Shown here: one piece after another, positions 7,540-13,813 of the stretch
How positions within the stretch are numbered: the first letter of the stretch is position 1
Layout: each line of letters opens with the position of its first letter
From: Clostridia bacterium
Lineage (GTDB): Bacteria > Bacillota > Clostridia > UBA1381
Direction: 5' to 3'
Assembly: GCA_900751685.1 (NCBI GenBank)
Contig: CAADSR010000222.1
Coordinates: forward strand, 1 to 15,634
DNA: 15,634 nt
Position numbers and translations under genes: made by a program
Notes under the pieces: generated by a model
What the model saw: the letters and a program-made list of their open reading frames with translations, nothing else
Told to the model about the DNA's origin: nothing
Database searches by the model: none

Positions 7540-8124
7540 ATGAAAAAAAGCAGTGGAATACTATTGATTATTTTTACAATATTCTTTCTTGCCGGCTGTA
7601 GTAATTCTATAAGAGATTACAACCAAGATCCTGAATTAACCCCACCAATTTTTTCAGAAATCCCTGAAGATGAGTTACATACAATAGATAATATTCAGTA
7701 CAGAATTGTTCCAGATGATTATACACAAAATCCTATTTATGAGACTGATAGATATTGTCCAGAATTTTGGACAATGATTGATGATACGTCGGTAAACGTT
7801 TTAAAATCTGACAAAGATTTGTTAATGAAGGCATCTTTATTTCAAGAGGATATTCAAAAAAAGATTAGTTTTGGAGTGGCTTCTACAGAACAAGATGCAA
7901 TTCTATCTGCAGTTGATGTAATAAAAAAATACTATGAACCAAAAGAATTGTATAGTTGTCTAGAATATGAGCAACCATTTTATATTTGTTATAATTCTAA
8001 TGCAAACGCATGGATTATTTCAGGAACCTCTGACATTAAAGAAATGAGAGTTAATTATGGTTCTGTATGTATGGCAATTGAAAAAGATACGGGAATATTA
8101 TTAATGTTATACCATACATCATAA
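7540..8124 (+). CDS. Orphan immunity lipoprotein, NTF2-like
   Basis: The 194-residue protein starts at ATG 7540 with AGGAGG (7526-7531) eight bases upstream, overlapping the stop of the toxin stub. The N-terminus is a lipoprotein signal with lipobox LAGC and lipidated Cys20, so it should sit on the outer face of the membrane. The C-terminal part, about residues 115-194 (EQDAILSAVDVIKKYYE, then NAWIISGT, then AIEKDTGILLMLYH), fits NTF2-fold immunity proteins. Its frame is intact although its toxin is reduced to 58 codons. It may still protect against siblings that carry the full DUF4329-like tip. Expression is uncertain because the terminator at 7231-7272 lies upstream and no clear local promoter was found. 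Confidence 0.65.
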   Translation: MKKSSGILLIIFTIFFLAGCSNSIRDYNQDPELTPPIFSEIPEDELHTIDNIQYRIVPDDYTQNPIYETDRYCPEFWTMIDDTSVNVLKSDKDLLMKASLFQEDIQKKISFGVASTEQDAILSAVDVIKKYYEPKELYSCLEYEQPFYICYNSNANAWIISGTSDIKEMRVNYGSVCMAIEKDTGILLMLYHTS

Positions 8125-8139
8125 ATAATATTTGAGAAG

Positions 8140-8185
8140 TATACCCCAAAAGAAAACTGTTTTACCAGTGTTCTTTTGGGGTATA
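8140..8185. terminator. Terminator hairpin carrying boundary repeat copy B
   Basis: Fifteen-base-pair perfect arms (8140-8154 and 8171-8185, TATACCCCAAAAGAA and its complement) enclose a 16-base loop that itself holds ACTG/CAGT around TTTTAC. It begins 15 bases after the orphan immunity stop. The right arm begins TTCTTTTGGGG. It ends the second module and borders the third. Confidence 0.75.
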
Positions 8186-8205
8186 TATGTATTAGAAGAA
8201 ATTAT
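8158..8205 (+). repeat. Module-boundary repeat, copy B
   Basis: This copy shares TGTTTTACCAGTGTT exactly with 7305-7319 and continues as a diverged match to 7350. It overlaps the loop and right arm of the hairpin at 8140-8185. It precedes the displaced RHS core (8224) by about 20 bases. Confidence 0.7.
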
Positions 8206-8223
8206 TCCCCACAATATGTCATA

Positions 8224-8504
8224 GGCGTGGATGGGTTCATCTCCCGGACACAAAGCGGCACAACAGGCTATCTGTTCCATGATGCCCACGGAAATATTAA
8301 GGCAGCGTATAGCTCGTCAAAAACAAAGCTTGCCGACTACACCTATGACGCATGGGGCAATCAAACCGCTGCAAACAACAGCGCTTGGTCACAGGCAAAC
8401 CCCATCCGCTATAACGGCCAATACTACGATGCCGAATCCGGCATGACGTATCTTCGTGCCCGCTACTACAACAGCAACATCCAACGCTTCATCACCGAAG
8501 ACCC
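8224..8504 (+). repeat. RHS core segment duplicated from 5566-5846 (copy 2)
   Basis: This is a gapless near-copy of 5566-5846 with nine mismatches by eye, mostly silent. The match begins abruptly at GGCGTGGA, so the left edge (8223/8224) is a recombination junction, not the start of a gene. Confidence 0.92.
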
Positions 8505-9045
8505 AATAAAAGACGGATTGAATTGGTATAGTTATGCGAATAACAACCCAGTCATGTTTGTTGATCCAACAGGCACACTTGCAGAAGATGGAAGTGATGA
8601 AAAAATAGTTGGTGAAAAGTCCGAATCTGATGCTGTTTATGGAAAGTTAAGTGCTATTGAAAAAGTTATTTTTTCATCTGATGCTGTAGCGGGTGCTGCA
8701 GTTGGTATTGCCTCTAAAGAAGCCCAAGCATTTTTGGATTCAAATTATGAATATCAATCAGATAGCTCGACTGCTAGTGCGGTTAAACATGCTATCTGAA
8801 ATGCAATGGTGCTCTACAATGGAGCAGGATTACAATATACAAAATTTACAAATGCTCATGAATTTGGTTAGTCAGGAAATTTTGATAATGGATGGGACTT
8901 AGCCTTAACTCAGATGAATTTGTTTAATAACGGTGTTGGTAGATATCAAGGTGAATTAGGATTAATAAATAAAAGTACACGTTGGCAGGTTCAAAAAAAT
9001 ATAAATAATTTAGCCTATACTGGTGGCTTAGTTATAATAGATTAG
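8224..9045 (+). pseudogene. Displaced RHS core tip fused to a DUF6973-like toxin, inactivated
   Basis: A single reading frame runs from the RHS core (GVDGFISRTQSG to FVDPTG) into a second, unrelated tip and ends at TAG 9043-9045. It has no signal peptide, start codon or RBS. Two point nonsense codons interrupt it: TGA at 8797-8799 and TAG at 8869-8871. Around them the tip reads AVKHAI*NAM, then FTNAHEFG*SGN, then QMNLFNNGVGR. This matches my memory of DUF6973-like toxins (HAxWNA, AHE, MDlxNNxxGR), in which the first stop falls on the conserved Trp. The rest of the frame is undamaged, so inactivation looks recent. The former product would be a YD toxin tip; its biochemical activity is unknown to me. 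Confidence 0.8.
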
Positions 9046-9055
9046 GAGAGATAAA

Positions 9056-9423
9056 ATGAAAAAAAAGATTTTAGTGGTTTTCGCTGTACTGTTAATAATT
9101 TGTACAGCAGTAGTTTTGGTCAAGCATTGTGTTTAAATAACTTATTTAGTAGCCCTATGTCTAATCAAAACATTGAGTTTTCAAAGGAAAAGTGGGATAC
9201 GGCTCCTTATGATCGTGAACCCATGCTAGATGATTTACAAAAAAAATACAATCTTAACTCAATGAATAGAAATCAAATAATTAATTTATTGGGCACAAAT
9301 GGTATGACAGAAAGTGAAGATAGTATAAGATATGAGACAGGAGGAGGATATTTGGGGGATAAGATACTAAAGTTTACCTTTGACGAAGATGGAAACGTTG
9401 TAAAGTATGATTTTGTGAATTAG
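9056..9423 (+). pseudogene. Frameshifted immunity gene of the displaced DUF6973-like toxin
   Basis: An ATG at 9056 has AGGAGA overlapping the toxin stop (9043-9045), about seven bases upstream. It starts a signal/anchor peptide (MKKKILVVFAVLLIICTAVV) that ends at TAA 9134-9136 after 26 residues. The body continues in another frame to TAG 9421-9423: EKWDTAPYDREPMLDDLQKK, then MNRNQIINLLGTNG, then ILKFTFDEDGNVVKYD. This resembles short exported proteins with a BamE/SmpA-like LLG...DG layout. An indel between about 9100 and 9134 explains the shift. A TTG at 9100 could restart the body frame, but it has no RBS and would leave the protein unexported. Confidence 0.65.
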
Positions 9424-9441
9424 CCTTATAATACTATCTAA

Positions 9442-9881
9442 AAGATCTTTTACCTTAACTTGGCGGAACTATCTTTAAAAACAGCTCTGACAGTTCAAAT
9501 AGAACAGATTCCGGAATTAATGGATAACATGAACGCTTTTAATCTAGGCAAAAAGTGTGAAATGTTGCTGAAAGAACTTGCAAAATGGATTCCGCAAGTT
9601 GCTAGTTTTGATAAGCAGATTAAACAAGTTGAAAGGGAAAATCAGGATTTACAGGATACTATCAAACGGCTAAAAGAAGATAAAAACAGCTTGCAGGATA
9701 GAGTGTATGCACAACGAGAATCCAACGAAACTACTTATGCTATCAAAAATTGGTCGAGGATTATAATGATGTGATTGATTTTATCAATATGATTCCTGAG
9801 GATTTATGAAAAGAGTTATTTGAGCAATATAATGCAATAAAAATTATCAATGAAGAAATGGAGTTGGATATGGATATATAA
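9442..9881 (+). pseudogene. Decayed C-terminal part of a coiled-coil protein, possibly a mobilisation relaxase tail
   Basis: An open stretch from 9442 without a credible start reads into a long heptad-like coil (QIKQVERENQDLQDTIKRL). One frame ends at TGA 9772-9774. The neighbouring frame continues the protein (VEDYNDVIDFINMIPEDL*KELFEQYNAI) to TAA 9879-9881. Loss of one A in the A-run near 9748 would explain the shift. A further TGA at 9807-9809 sits where Trp would fit (EDL-W-KEL). The left end abuts the fossil immunity gene and is probably a breakpoint. Such tails occur in plasmid mobilisation/recombination proteins, but I cannot name the family firmly. Confidence 0.5.
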
Positions 9882-9898
9882 TTATTTTTTGAAAAGCC

Positions 9899-9929
9899 TT
9901 GACTTATTAGCGTCAATAAGTCATACTAT
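9899..9929 (+). promoter_or_regulatory. Palindromic promoter/operator before the ribbon-helix-helix gene
   Basis: TTGACT (9899-9904) is a good -35; CATACT at 9922-9927 (spacing 17) or TACTAT at 9924-9929 (spacing 19) can serve as -10. A perfect 9-bp inverted repeat (TGACTTATT 9900-9908, AATAAGTCA 9915-9923) overlaps the -35 and fills the spacer. This layout suits autorepression by the small DNA-binding protein encoded 30 bases downstream. Confidence 0.5.
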
Positions 9930-9959
9930 TATTGACCCCGAAAAGTGTGGTGACAAAAT

Positions 9960-10136
9960 ATGGGGAACAAAAAAATGGGTCGTCCTACTGATAATCCTAA
10001 AAACATTTCCCTTAAAATAGGACTTGACAAAGATACTGCTAAAAAGCTTGATGAGTGTGTTAAGGCTTTTAAAGTATCTAAGGCGGAAGTTATTAGGCGA
10101 GGTGTTCATAAGATGCATGAGGATATACCCAAATAA
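9960..10136 (+). CDS. Ribbon-helix-helix (CopG-type) DNA-binding protein
   Basis: The 58-residue protein starts at ATG 9960 with a weak GGTGA about six bases upstream; ATG 9975 is a possible second start, giving the common N-terminus MGRPTDNPKN. The body reads ISLKIGLDKDTAKKLDECVK, then VSKAEVIRRGVHKM: a beta strand and two helices, with the turn at VSKAE, typical of RHH regulators of plasmids and integrative elements. It probably binds as a dimer to the palindrome 40 bases upstream and represses its own gene. It was too short to stand out and lies between the mobile remnant and the DUF6809-type genes. Confidence 0.75.
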   Translation: MGNKKMGRPTDNPKNISLKIGLDKDTAKKLDECVKAFKVSKAEVIRRGVHKMHEDIPK

Positions 10137-10138
10137 AA

Positions 10139-10178
10139 AGGAAGAGGCTCTCTCCCACAAAAGATCAAGCCACTTCCT
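10139..10178 (+). terminator. Possible terminator hairpin after the RHH gene
   Basis: An imperfect 12-bp inverted repeat (AGGAAGAGGCTC 10139-10150 against AAGCCACTTCCT 10167-10178) lies directly after the stop codon. No T-tract follows, so Rho-independent termination is uncertain. Confidence 0.3.
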
Positions 10179-10280
10179 AGCGTACAACTGCCTAAAAGAC
10201 AGAGATACATAGAATATTATACACTATGTTGCTCCATCTTTCAAGGTATTGTACAAAAATATTTTGAAAGGGATGATTTT

Positions 10281-10556
10281 ATGAGTAATCAGGAAGAATG
10301 GAATGAATTTTTAGAAAACATTTTTAATAACGCTTTGAACGAATATCAAAATACAAACGAGTATACTTTTTTGAAAGAAAAGCGAGAACAACTTGAAGAA
10401 CGCCTAACAGAGAAGTTTCCCGAAGATAAACAGAAGTTTTTGGATAACTGTAGCTTTGAAATTTATTTGGATGCTGAACGTAAAATGCAATTTCTTTATC
10501 AGCAAGGATTTAAAGATTGTGTCGGGATTTTGAAGAACTTGGGGGTGTTAGCATGA
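10281..10556 (+). CDS. Small mobile-element protein, unknown function
   Basis: The 91-residue protein starts at ATG 10281, with GAAAGGGA about nine bases upstream. It is acidic and helical, without signal peptide or membrane segment. Its last third (MQFLYQQGFKDCVGILKNLG) is typical of small proteins found beside DUF6809-type genes on integrative elements of Clostridia. It overlaps the next gene by four bases (ATGA), so the two are translationally coupled. The function is unknown; a role as partner of the next protein is suggested only by the coupling. Confidence 0.7.
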   Translation: MSNQEEWNEFLENIFNNALNEYQNTNEYTFLKEKREQLEERLTEKFPEDKQKFLDNCSFEIYLDAERKMQFLYQQGFKDCVGILKNLGVLA

Positions 10557-10846
10557 ATATTCTGCTTGAACTCTATTATGGCAATATCAATCCAACTGCT
10601 AAATGCTTTGACCGTGACAGTGAATTTGCTCGTCTAACTAGTATCATTGCTGATAACGAGGAAAAATTAAGCGAATATCTAGGTGGTGAGCAAAAGCACT
10701 TGTTTTCACAGCTTATGAACGCACAGAGTGAAATCCTTGTCGCAAACGAACAGGAACGTTTTCTGGAGGGATTTCAAATGGGTGCGAGGTTTGTATTGGA
10801 TACGTTTTTGATACCGCCCCAAGGTGATCTGAAAGATATTTGCTAA
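10553..10846 (+). CDS. DUF6809-like small protein
   Basis: The 97-residue protein starts at ATG 10553, overlapping the preceding stop as ATGA; a GTG-like extension upstream has no advantage. It begins MNILLELYYGNINPTAKCF and later reads RFLEGFQMGARFVLDTF, which matches my memory of DUF6809 proteins (LyyGNi.P near the start, F..Gf.lGar near the end). These are widespread on conjugative and prophage elements of Bacillota, and no function is established to my knowledge. It is followed by a strong terminator. Confidence 0.7.
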   Translation: MNILLELYYGNINPTAKCFDRDSEFARLTSIIADNEEKLSEYLGGEQKHLFSQLMNAQSEILVANEQERFLEGFQMGARFVLDTFLIPPQGDLKDIC

Positions 10847-10852
10847 ATTAAT

Positions 10853-10890
10853 AAACAGCCTGATTTGGACTGCTCCAAGTCAGGCTGTTT
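10853..10890. terminator. Bidirectional terminator between convergent genes
   Basis: Arms AAACAGCCTGA (10853-10863) and its complement (10880-10890) continue inward with TTTGGA/TCCAAG to make a nearly unbroken hairpin. T-rich DNA follows on both sides. It separates the plus-strand small genes from the minus-strand kinase gene, which ends at 10935. Confidence 0.8.
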
Positions 10891-10934
10891 CAATTTAAAA
10901 AGTATATGGAGGTTATAATTAAAATTTAGTAATT

Positions 10935-12197
10935 TTATATTTCTTTGATAGAATTAAAATCATGAATAATTTCATCAACATCTTGATATCTTTTTGACTT
11001 TTCAGGATTAAGTCCTTTGGCAACAAATGCTTTTAATTGAGGATTTTTTATCTTGTCTGTATTGGTCTTACCTGTCATAATAAAATGTAAGAGACGAGTA
11101 ATTGCATATGTTTCGTGTACAATGCAGTACGTATTAAATCCCTCAAGTCTTAATTCTGGATCATTAAAATATCCTTTGTATTCTGTACTAACGGAAGTCA
11201 AATCACTTTCAGGAACTTTAACCATTCCAAAATCCGATATTTTTATTACTTTGATGTCATCGTATATTTTAACTAAAACATTCTTGGGGCATATATCTCT
11301 ATGCAAAAGTCCTTTATCATGTATGTATTTTAAACCACGTAGTACTTGTGAACCAATACTTTTTCTTTGTTGAAAAGTTAATTTACCATTGTTATTATTC
11401 AAATATTCATTCAATGTAGAATCCATGTGTTCCATTAAATATTCATTATTTTGTTCATTATAAGAATATACTTCTACAATATATGGAGATTTAAAAGATT
11501 TCATCTGTTCAAATTCTTGTTTAAAACGTTTGATTTCCTTTTCATTTAGCTCCTTTTTCGCTCGTTTTAACACAAAAGTTTTATCATAAAATTTATCTTT
11601 ATATTTGAAAACTTGTGCATATGAACCTTCTCCTATGAACCTTAGTTTGTGTGAGATAGCAGTATTTTGTTGTACAATTTCTATACTATTTAAAATAATT
11701 TCACGCCACCCATATACTGCACGCCCTGAAATGTGCTTTGATTCATATAATTCATATCCATCCGGCTTTAACAGCTCATTAAATAAATTTAAAAATTCAC
11801 GCCATGGTTGTTCTTCATTTCGTACAAAGGGGTTGAACATTTCACAAAGAAAGTTTAATAATGGCTCATCGTCGTAACCCAGACCCAATTGAAATCTTCT
11901 GTCACTAAATACCCAATAACTGTTCCAATCATCATTATTTATGGTATGTTGTACAATATCACCTTGTGCATTTCTGTAGCGTGAATCTGTTGACGGCATA
12001 GAATGTAGATCATAGATTCTTGATAGAAAGTCAATTTCATCAAGTCTTCCATGATAACACATTCTAAACTCACAAGGTTCATCAACGAAGTATTCACGTT
12101 CGTAAATATCCATTCTTAATTCTGGTGTTGTACCATTAAAACCAGAACGTATAATATCAATTATATCTCGACGAGTGATATCAGATATTTTTTTCAT
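10935..12197 (-). CDS. AbiJ-NTD3-like domain fused to a Ser/Thr protein kinase (putative phage defence)
   Basis: The 420-residue protein starts at ATG 12197, with GGAGG five bases upstream; a TTG at 12209 overlaps that RBS. Residues 1-165 (ITRRDIIDII, then GRLDEIDFLSRIYDL, MPSTDSRYRNAQGDIVQH, DWNSYWVFSDRRF, HISGRAVY) match my memory of the AbiJ N-terminal domain 3 family from abortive-infection proteins. Residues about 185-415 are a Hanks-type kinase: glycine loop IGEGSYAQV (188-196), Lys211, HRD 299-301 with Asn306, DFG 322-324, DPE 346-348. All catalytic residues are present, but the helix-F region reads CIVHETYAITRLLHFIMTGK, without the usual Asp. No membrane segment, so cytoplasmic. It lies 26 bases after the YhcG gene in one operon. 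Sensing infection through the N-domain and stopping growth by phosphorylation is inference. Confidence 0.75.
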   Translation of the reverse strand: MKKISDITRRDIIDIIRSGFNGTTPELRMDIYEREYFVDEPCEFRMCYHGRLDEIDFLSRIYDLHSMPSTDSRYRNAQGDIVQHTINNDDWNSYWVFSDRRFQLGLGYDDEPLLNFLCEMFNPFVRNEEQPWREFLNLFNELLKPDGYELYESKHISGRAVYGWREIILNSIEIVQQNTAISHKLRFIGEGSYAQVFKYKDKFYDKTFVLKRAKKELNEKEIKRFKQEFEQMKSFKSPYIVEVYSYNEQNNEYLMEHMDSTLNEYLNNNNGKLTFQQRKSIGSQVLRGLKYIHDKGLLHRDICPKNVLVKIYDDIKVIKISDFGMVKVPESDLTSVSTEYKGYFNDPELRLEGFNTYCIVHETYAITRLLHFIMTGKTNTDKIKNPQLKAFVAKGLNPEKSKRYQDVDEIIHDFNSIKEI

Positions 12198-12223
12198 ATG
12201 TTCCTCCAAAGCAATCTCAATAT

Positions 12224-13237
12224 TTAATCATTAGCGTTCATATCTTCTTGCGAACTCATCTCCGCAATCTCCGTAAATTCGTGTAATTTCTTTCGTAACA
12301 AGTTTTTATCAATCAACTTCGTCTGATACTCTGCGATCAGCGTTGGTGACAGGCTTCTTGACAAAGCAAATTCTACAATTTCATCGTCTTTATTGGCACA
12401 TAGAATGATACCTACACTTGGATTTTCATTTTCCTTTTTATGCTCTCGGTCTAACGCTTCCAAATAGAAGTTAATCTTACCTACATACTCCGGCTTAAAT
12501 GCGCCTATTTTGAGTTCAAAAGCCACCAAACACGCGAGTCCACGATGATAAAAAAGCAAATCAATATAAAAATCACTTCCGCCGACTTGCACTTTGTATT
12601 CTTCGCCCACAAAGGTAAAATCCGTTCCAATTTCTAAAATAAATTGTTTCATGTTATGAATAATTGCTTTTTGCAGATCGTACTCCGAATACTTTTCAGG
12701 CAAATCAAGAAATTCCAATATATAGGTATCCATAAACTGATTTTTTATTACCGCTGGCAGTTTTACAGGCTCCAGTTTCTCTTTTGACAGCATATAACGC
12801 TCGAAATATCCGCTGTCAAGCTGCCGTTGCAATTCTCTTGCGGAATACTTTTCTTTGATACAAAGTTTGATGTAAAATTCCCGTTCTTCCTCAGTTTTTG
12901 TACCCGATAGAATTGCCAAATGATTTGACCAACTAATTTGTGTCAACAGCGTTGACACAAATTCATTATCCTTGTATGTTTCATAAAACTGCTTCATTCT
13001 ATAAAGTCCACGCCGATTAAAGCCTTTGATGCCCGGACAATTTTCGGTGATGCATTTTGACATTTCATCAATATAACCATCACCCCAACTGTGAACGCTT
13101 AGTTCGGCAGATATATATTTCCCCACATTCCAATAGAGCATAATGAGTTCTTCATTCACCTTGCGAAATGCATTTTCACGCGCGTTATTGATTAAGTTTA
13201 CAATATCATTAAAATTATTATGATTTGATAATTCCAT
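12224..13237 (-). CDS. YhcG-type PDDEXK nuclease domain protein (DUF1016)
   Basis: The 337-residue protein has the full length usual for the family. Residues about 8-155 are the DUF1016 N-terminal region (ELIMLYWNVGKYI, then FNRRGLYRMKQFY, then SWSNHLAIL). Residues about 165-325 are the YhcG nuclease fold, with FYIDLLFYH (Asp226), AFELKIG (Glu241, Lys243) and GKINFYLEAL, the PDDEXK active-site pattern. The ATG overlaps the stop of the preceding fragment (TAATG, sharing base 13237), and an RBS-like AAGGGGGAA lies just upstream, so it is or was translationally coupled. Family members occur as solitary nucleases, in restriction-modification loci and defence islands; the substrate is not known from sequence. 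The kinase gene follows after 26 bases, so joint expression is likely. Confidence 0.88.
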   Translation of the reverse strand: MELSNHNNFNDIVNLINNARENAFRKVNEELIMLYWNVGKYISAELSVHSWGDGYIDEMSKCITENCPGIKGFNRRGLYRMKQFYETYKDNEFVSTLLTQISWSNHLAILSGTKTEEEREFYIKLCIKEKYSARELQRQLDSGYFERYMLSKEKLEPVKLPAVIKNQFMDTYILEFLDLPEKYSEYDLQKAIIHNMKQFILEIGTDFTFVGEEYKVQVGGSDFYIDLLFYHRGLACLVAFELKIGAFKPEYVGKINFYLEALDREHKKENENPSVGIILCANKDDEIVEFALSRSLSPTLIAEYQTKLIDKNLLRKKLHEFTEIAEMSSQEDMNAND

Positions 13238-13656
13238 TAAGTTTCCCCCTTATCTTTTCCCCTAAACTTATACACGTTAAACTGATTCCGACAGCGGCTC
13301 GAACAAAACTCACTCCGGTCATGCGTGACATAGAACGCCTTTCCACAATGCTTACACATTCTTAAATAGGTATCAGGTGCGGAGATCAGGAATGCATAAA
13401 TTGTTTTGATTGTTATTTTTAGTGAATTAAAATCCCATACCATGGCCGGCTTTTCACCCATACTCATTTTAAACCCTAATCCATACTCTGACAAACTTTC
13501 TATTGTTTCGGAATAGGCATTTTTTAAAGCGGGATTGTCGATTTCGTGATACCCCTTGCAGGCGGCAAAATGAGTGTAAAGCTCCGATAGCACACCAGAC
13601 AGCCAATCTAATTGCGGGAAAATCCCAATGTTTTTGTTGGTATAACCTTTGAAAAA
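13237..13656 (-). pseudogene. C-terminal fragment of a zinc-ribbon protein (DUF6076/CGNR-like)
   Basis: The frame is open from a TAA at 13659-13657 to the stop at 13237. The only candidate start (GTG 13593) has no RBS, and recognisable sequence continues upstream of it (FFKGYTNKNIGIFPQLDWLS). The C-terminus has a zinc ribbon, CKHCGKAF then EFCSSRCRNQFNVYKFR, spacing C-x2-C-x13-C-x3-C. This is the C-terminal signature I associate with DUF6076 and CGNR/ABATE proteins, which are normally two to three times longer. The 5' part is lost, so this is probably a truncated remnant. If translated through a frameshift or weak start, it would still feed ribosomes into the YhcG gene. Confidence 0.6.
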
Positions 13657-13813
13657 TTATGTAAGATAGCAAATGCCCTTCATATCAGTGAAACTGAATT
13701 ACTAGACTTTAGAATTGAGTGATGTTGTTTTTATTATCACTGTATAAAATAAGCTGATTTTAGCTATCATATTTTTTTAAGTCTAAATTACAAACGAGTT
13801 CTTTTCCAGAATA

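Noticed and set aside
8176..8799. An independent 207-residue gene starting at TTG 8176
   Set aside because: The start lies in the arm of a terminator hairpin, has no RBS, and the sequence is a displaced RHS core continuing past a nonsense codon.
9440..9451. Perfect palindrome AAAAGATCTTTT as a regulatory site or terminator
   Set aside because: No loop or T-tract and no positioned promoter; likely chance in AT-rich DNA near a breakpoint.
9460..9774. An intact 104-residue coiled-coil gene
   Set aside because: No credible start or RBS, and the protein clearly continues in the neighbouring frame to 9881.
8797..9809. TGA decoded as tryptophan
   Set aside because: Intact genes in the window use TGG for Trp and TGA as a true stop (for example 10554-10556), and the toxin pseudogene also has a TAG, so ordinary decay explains it.
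13658..13813. Hairpins AGTGAT/ATCACT and AAGCT/AGCT as terminators of the XRE gene
   Set aside because: Stems are only 4-6 bp with long loops; not convincing without transcript data.
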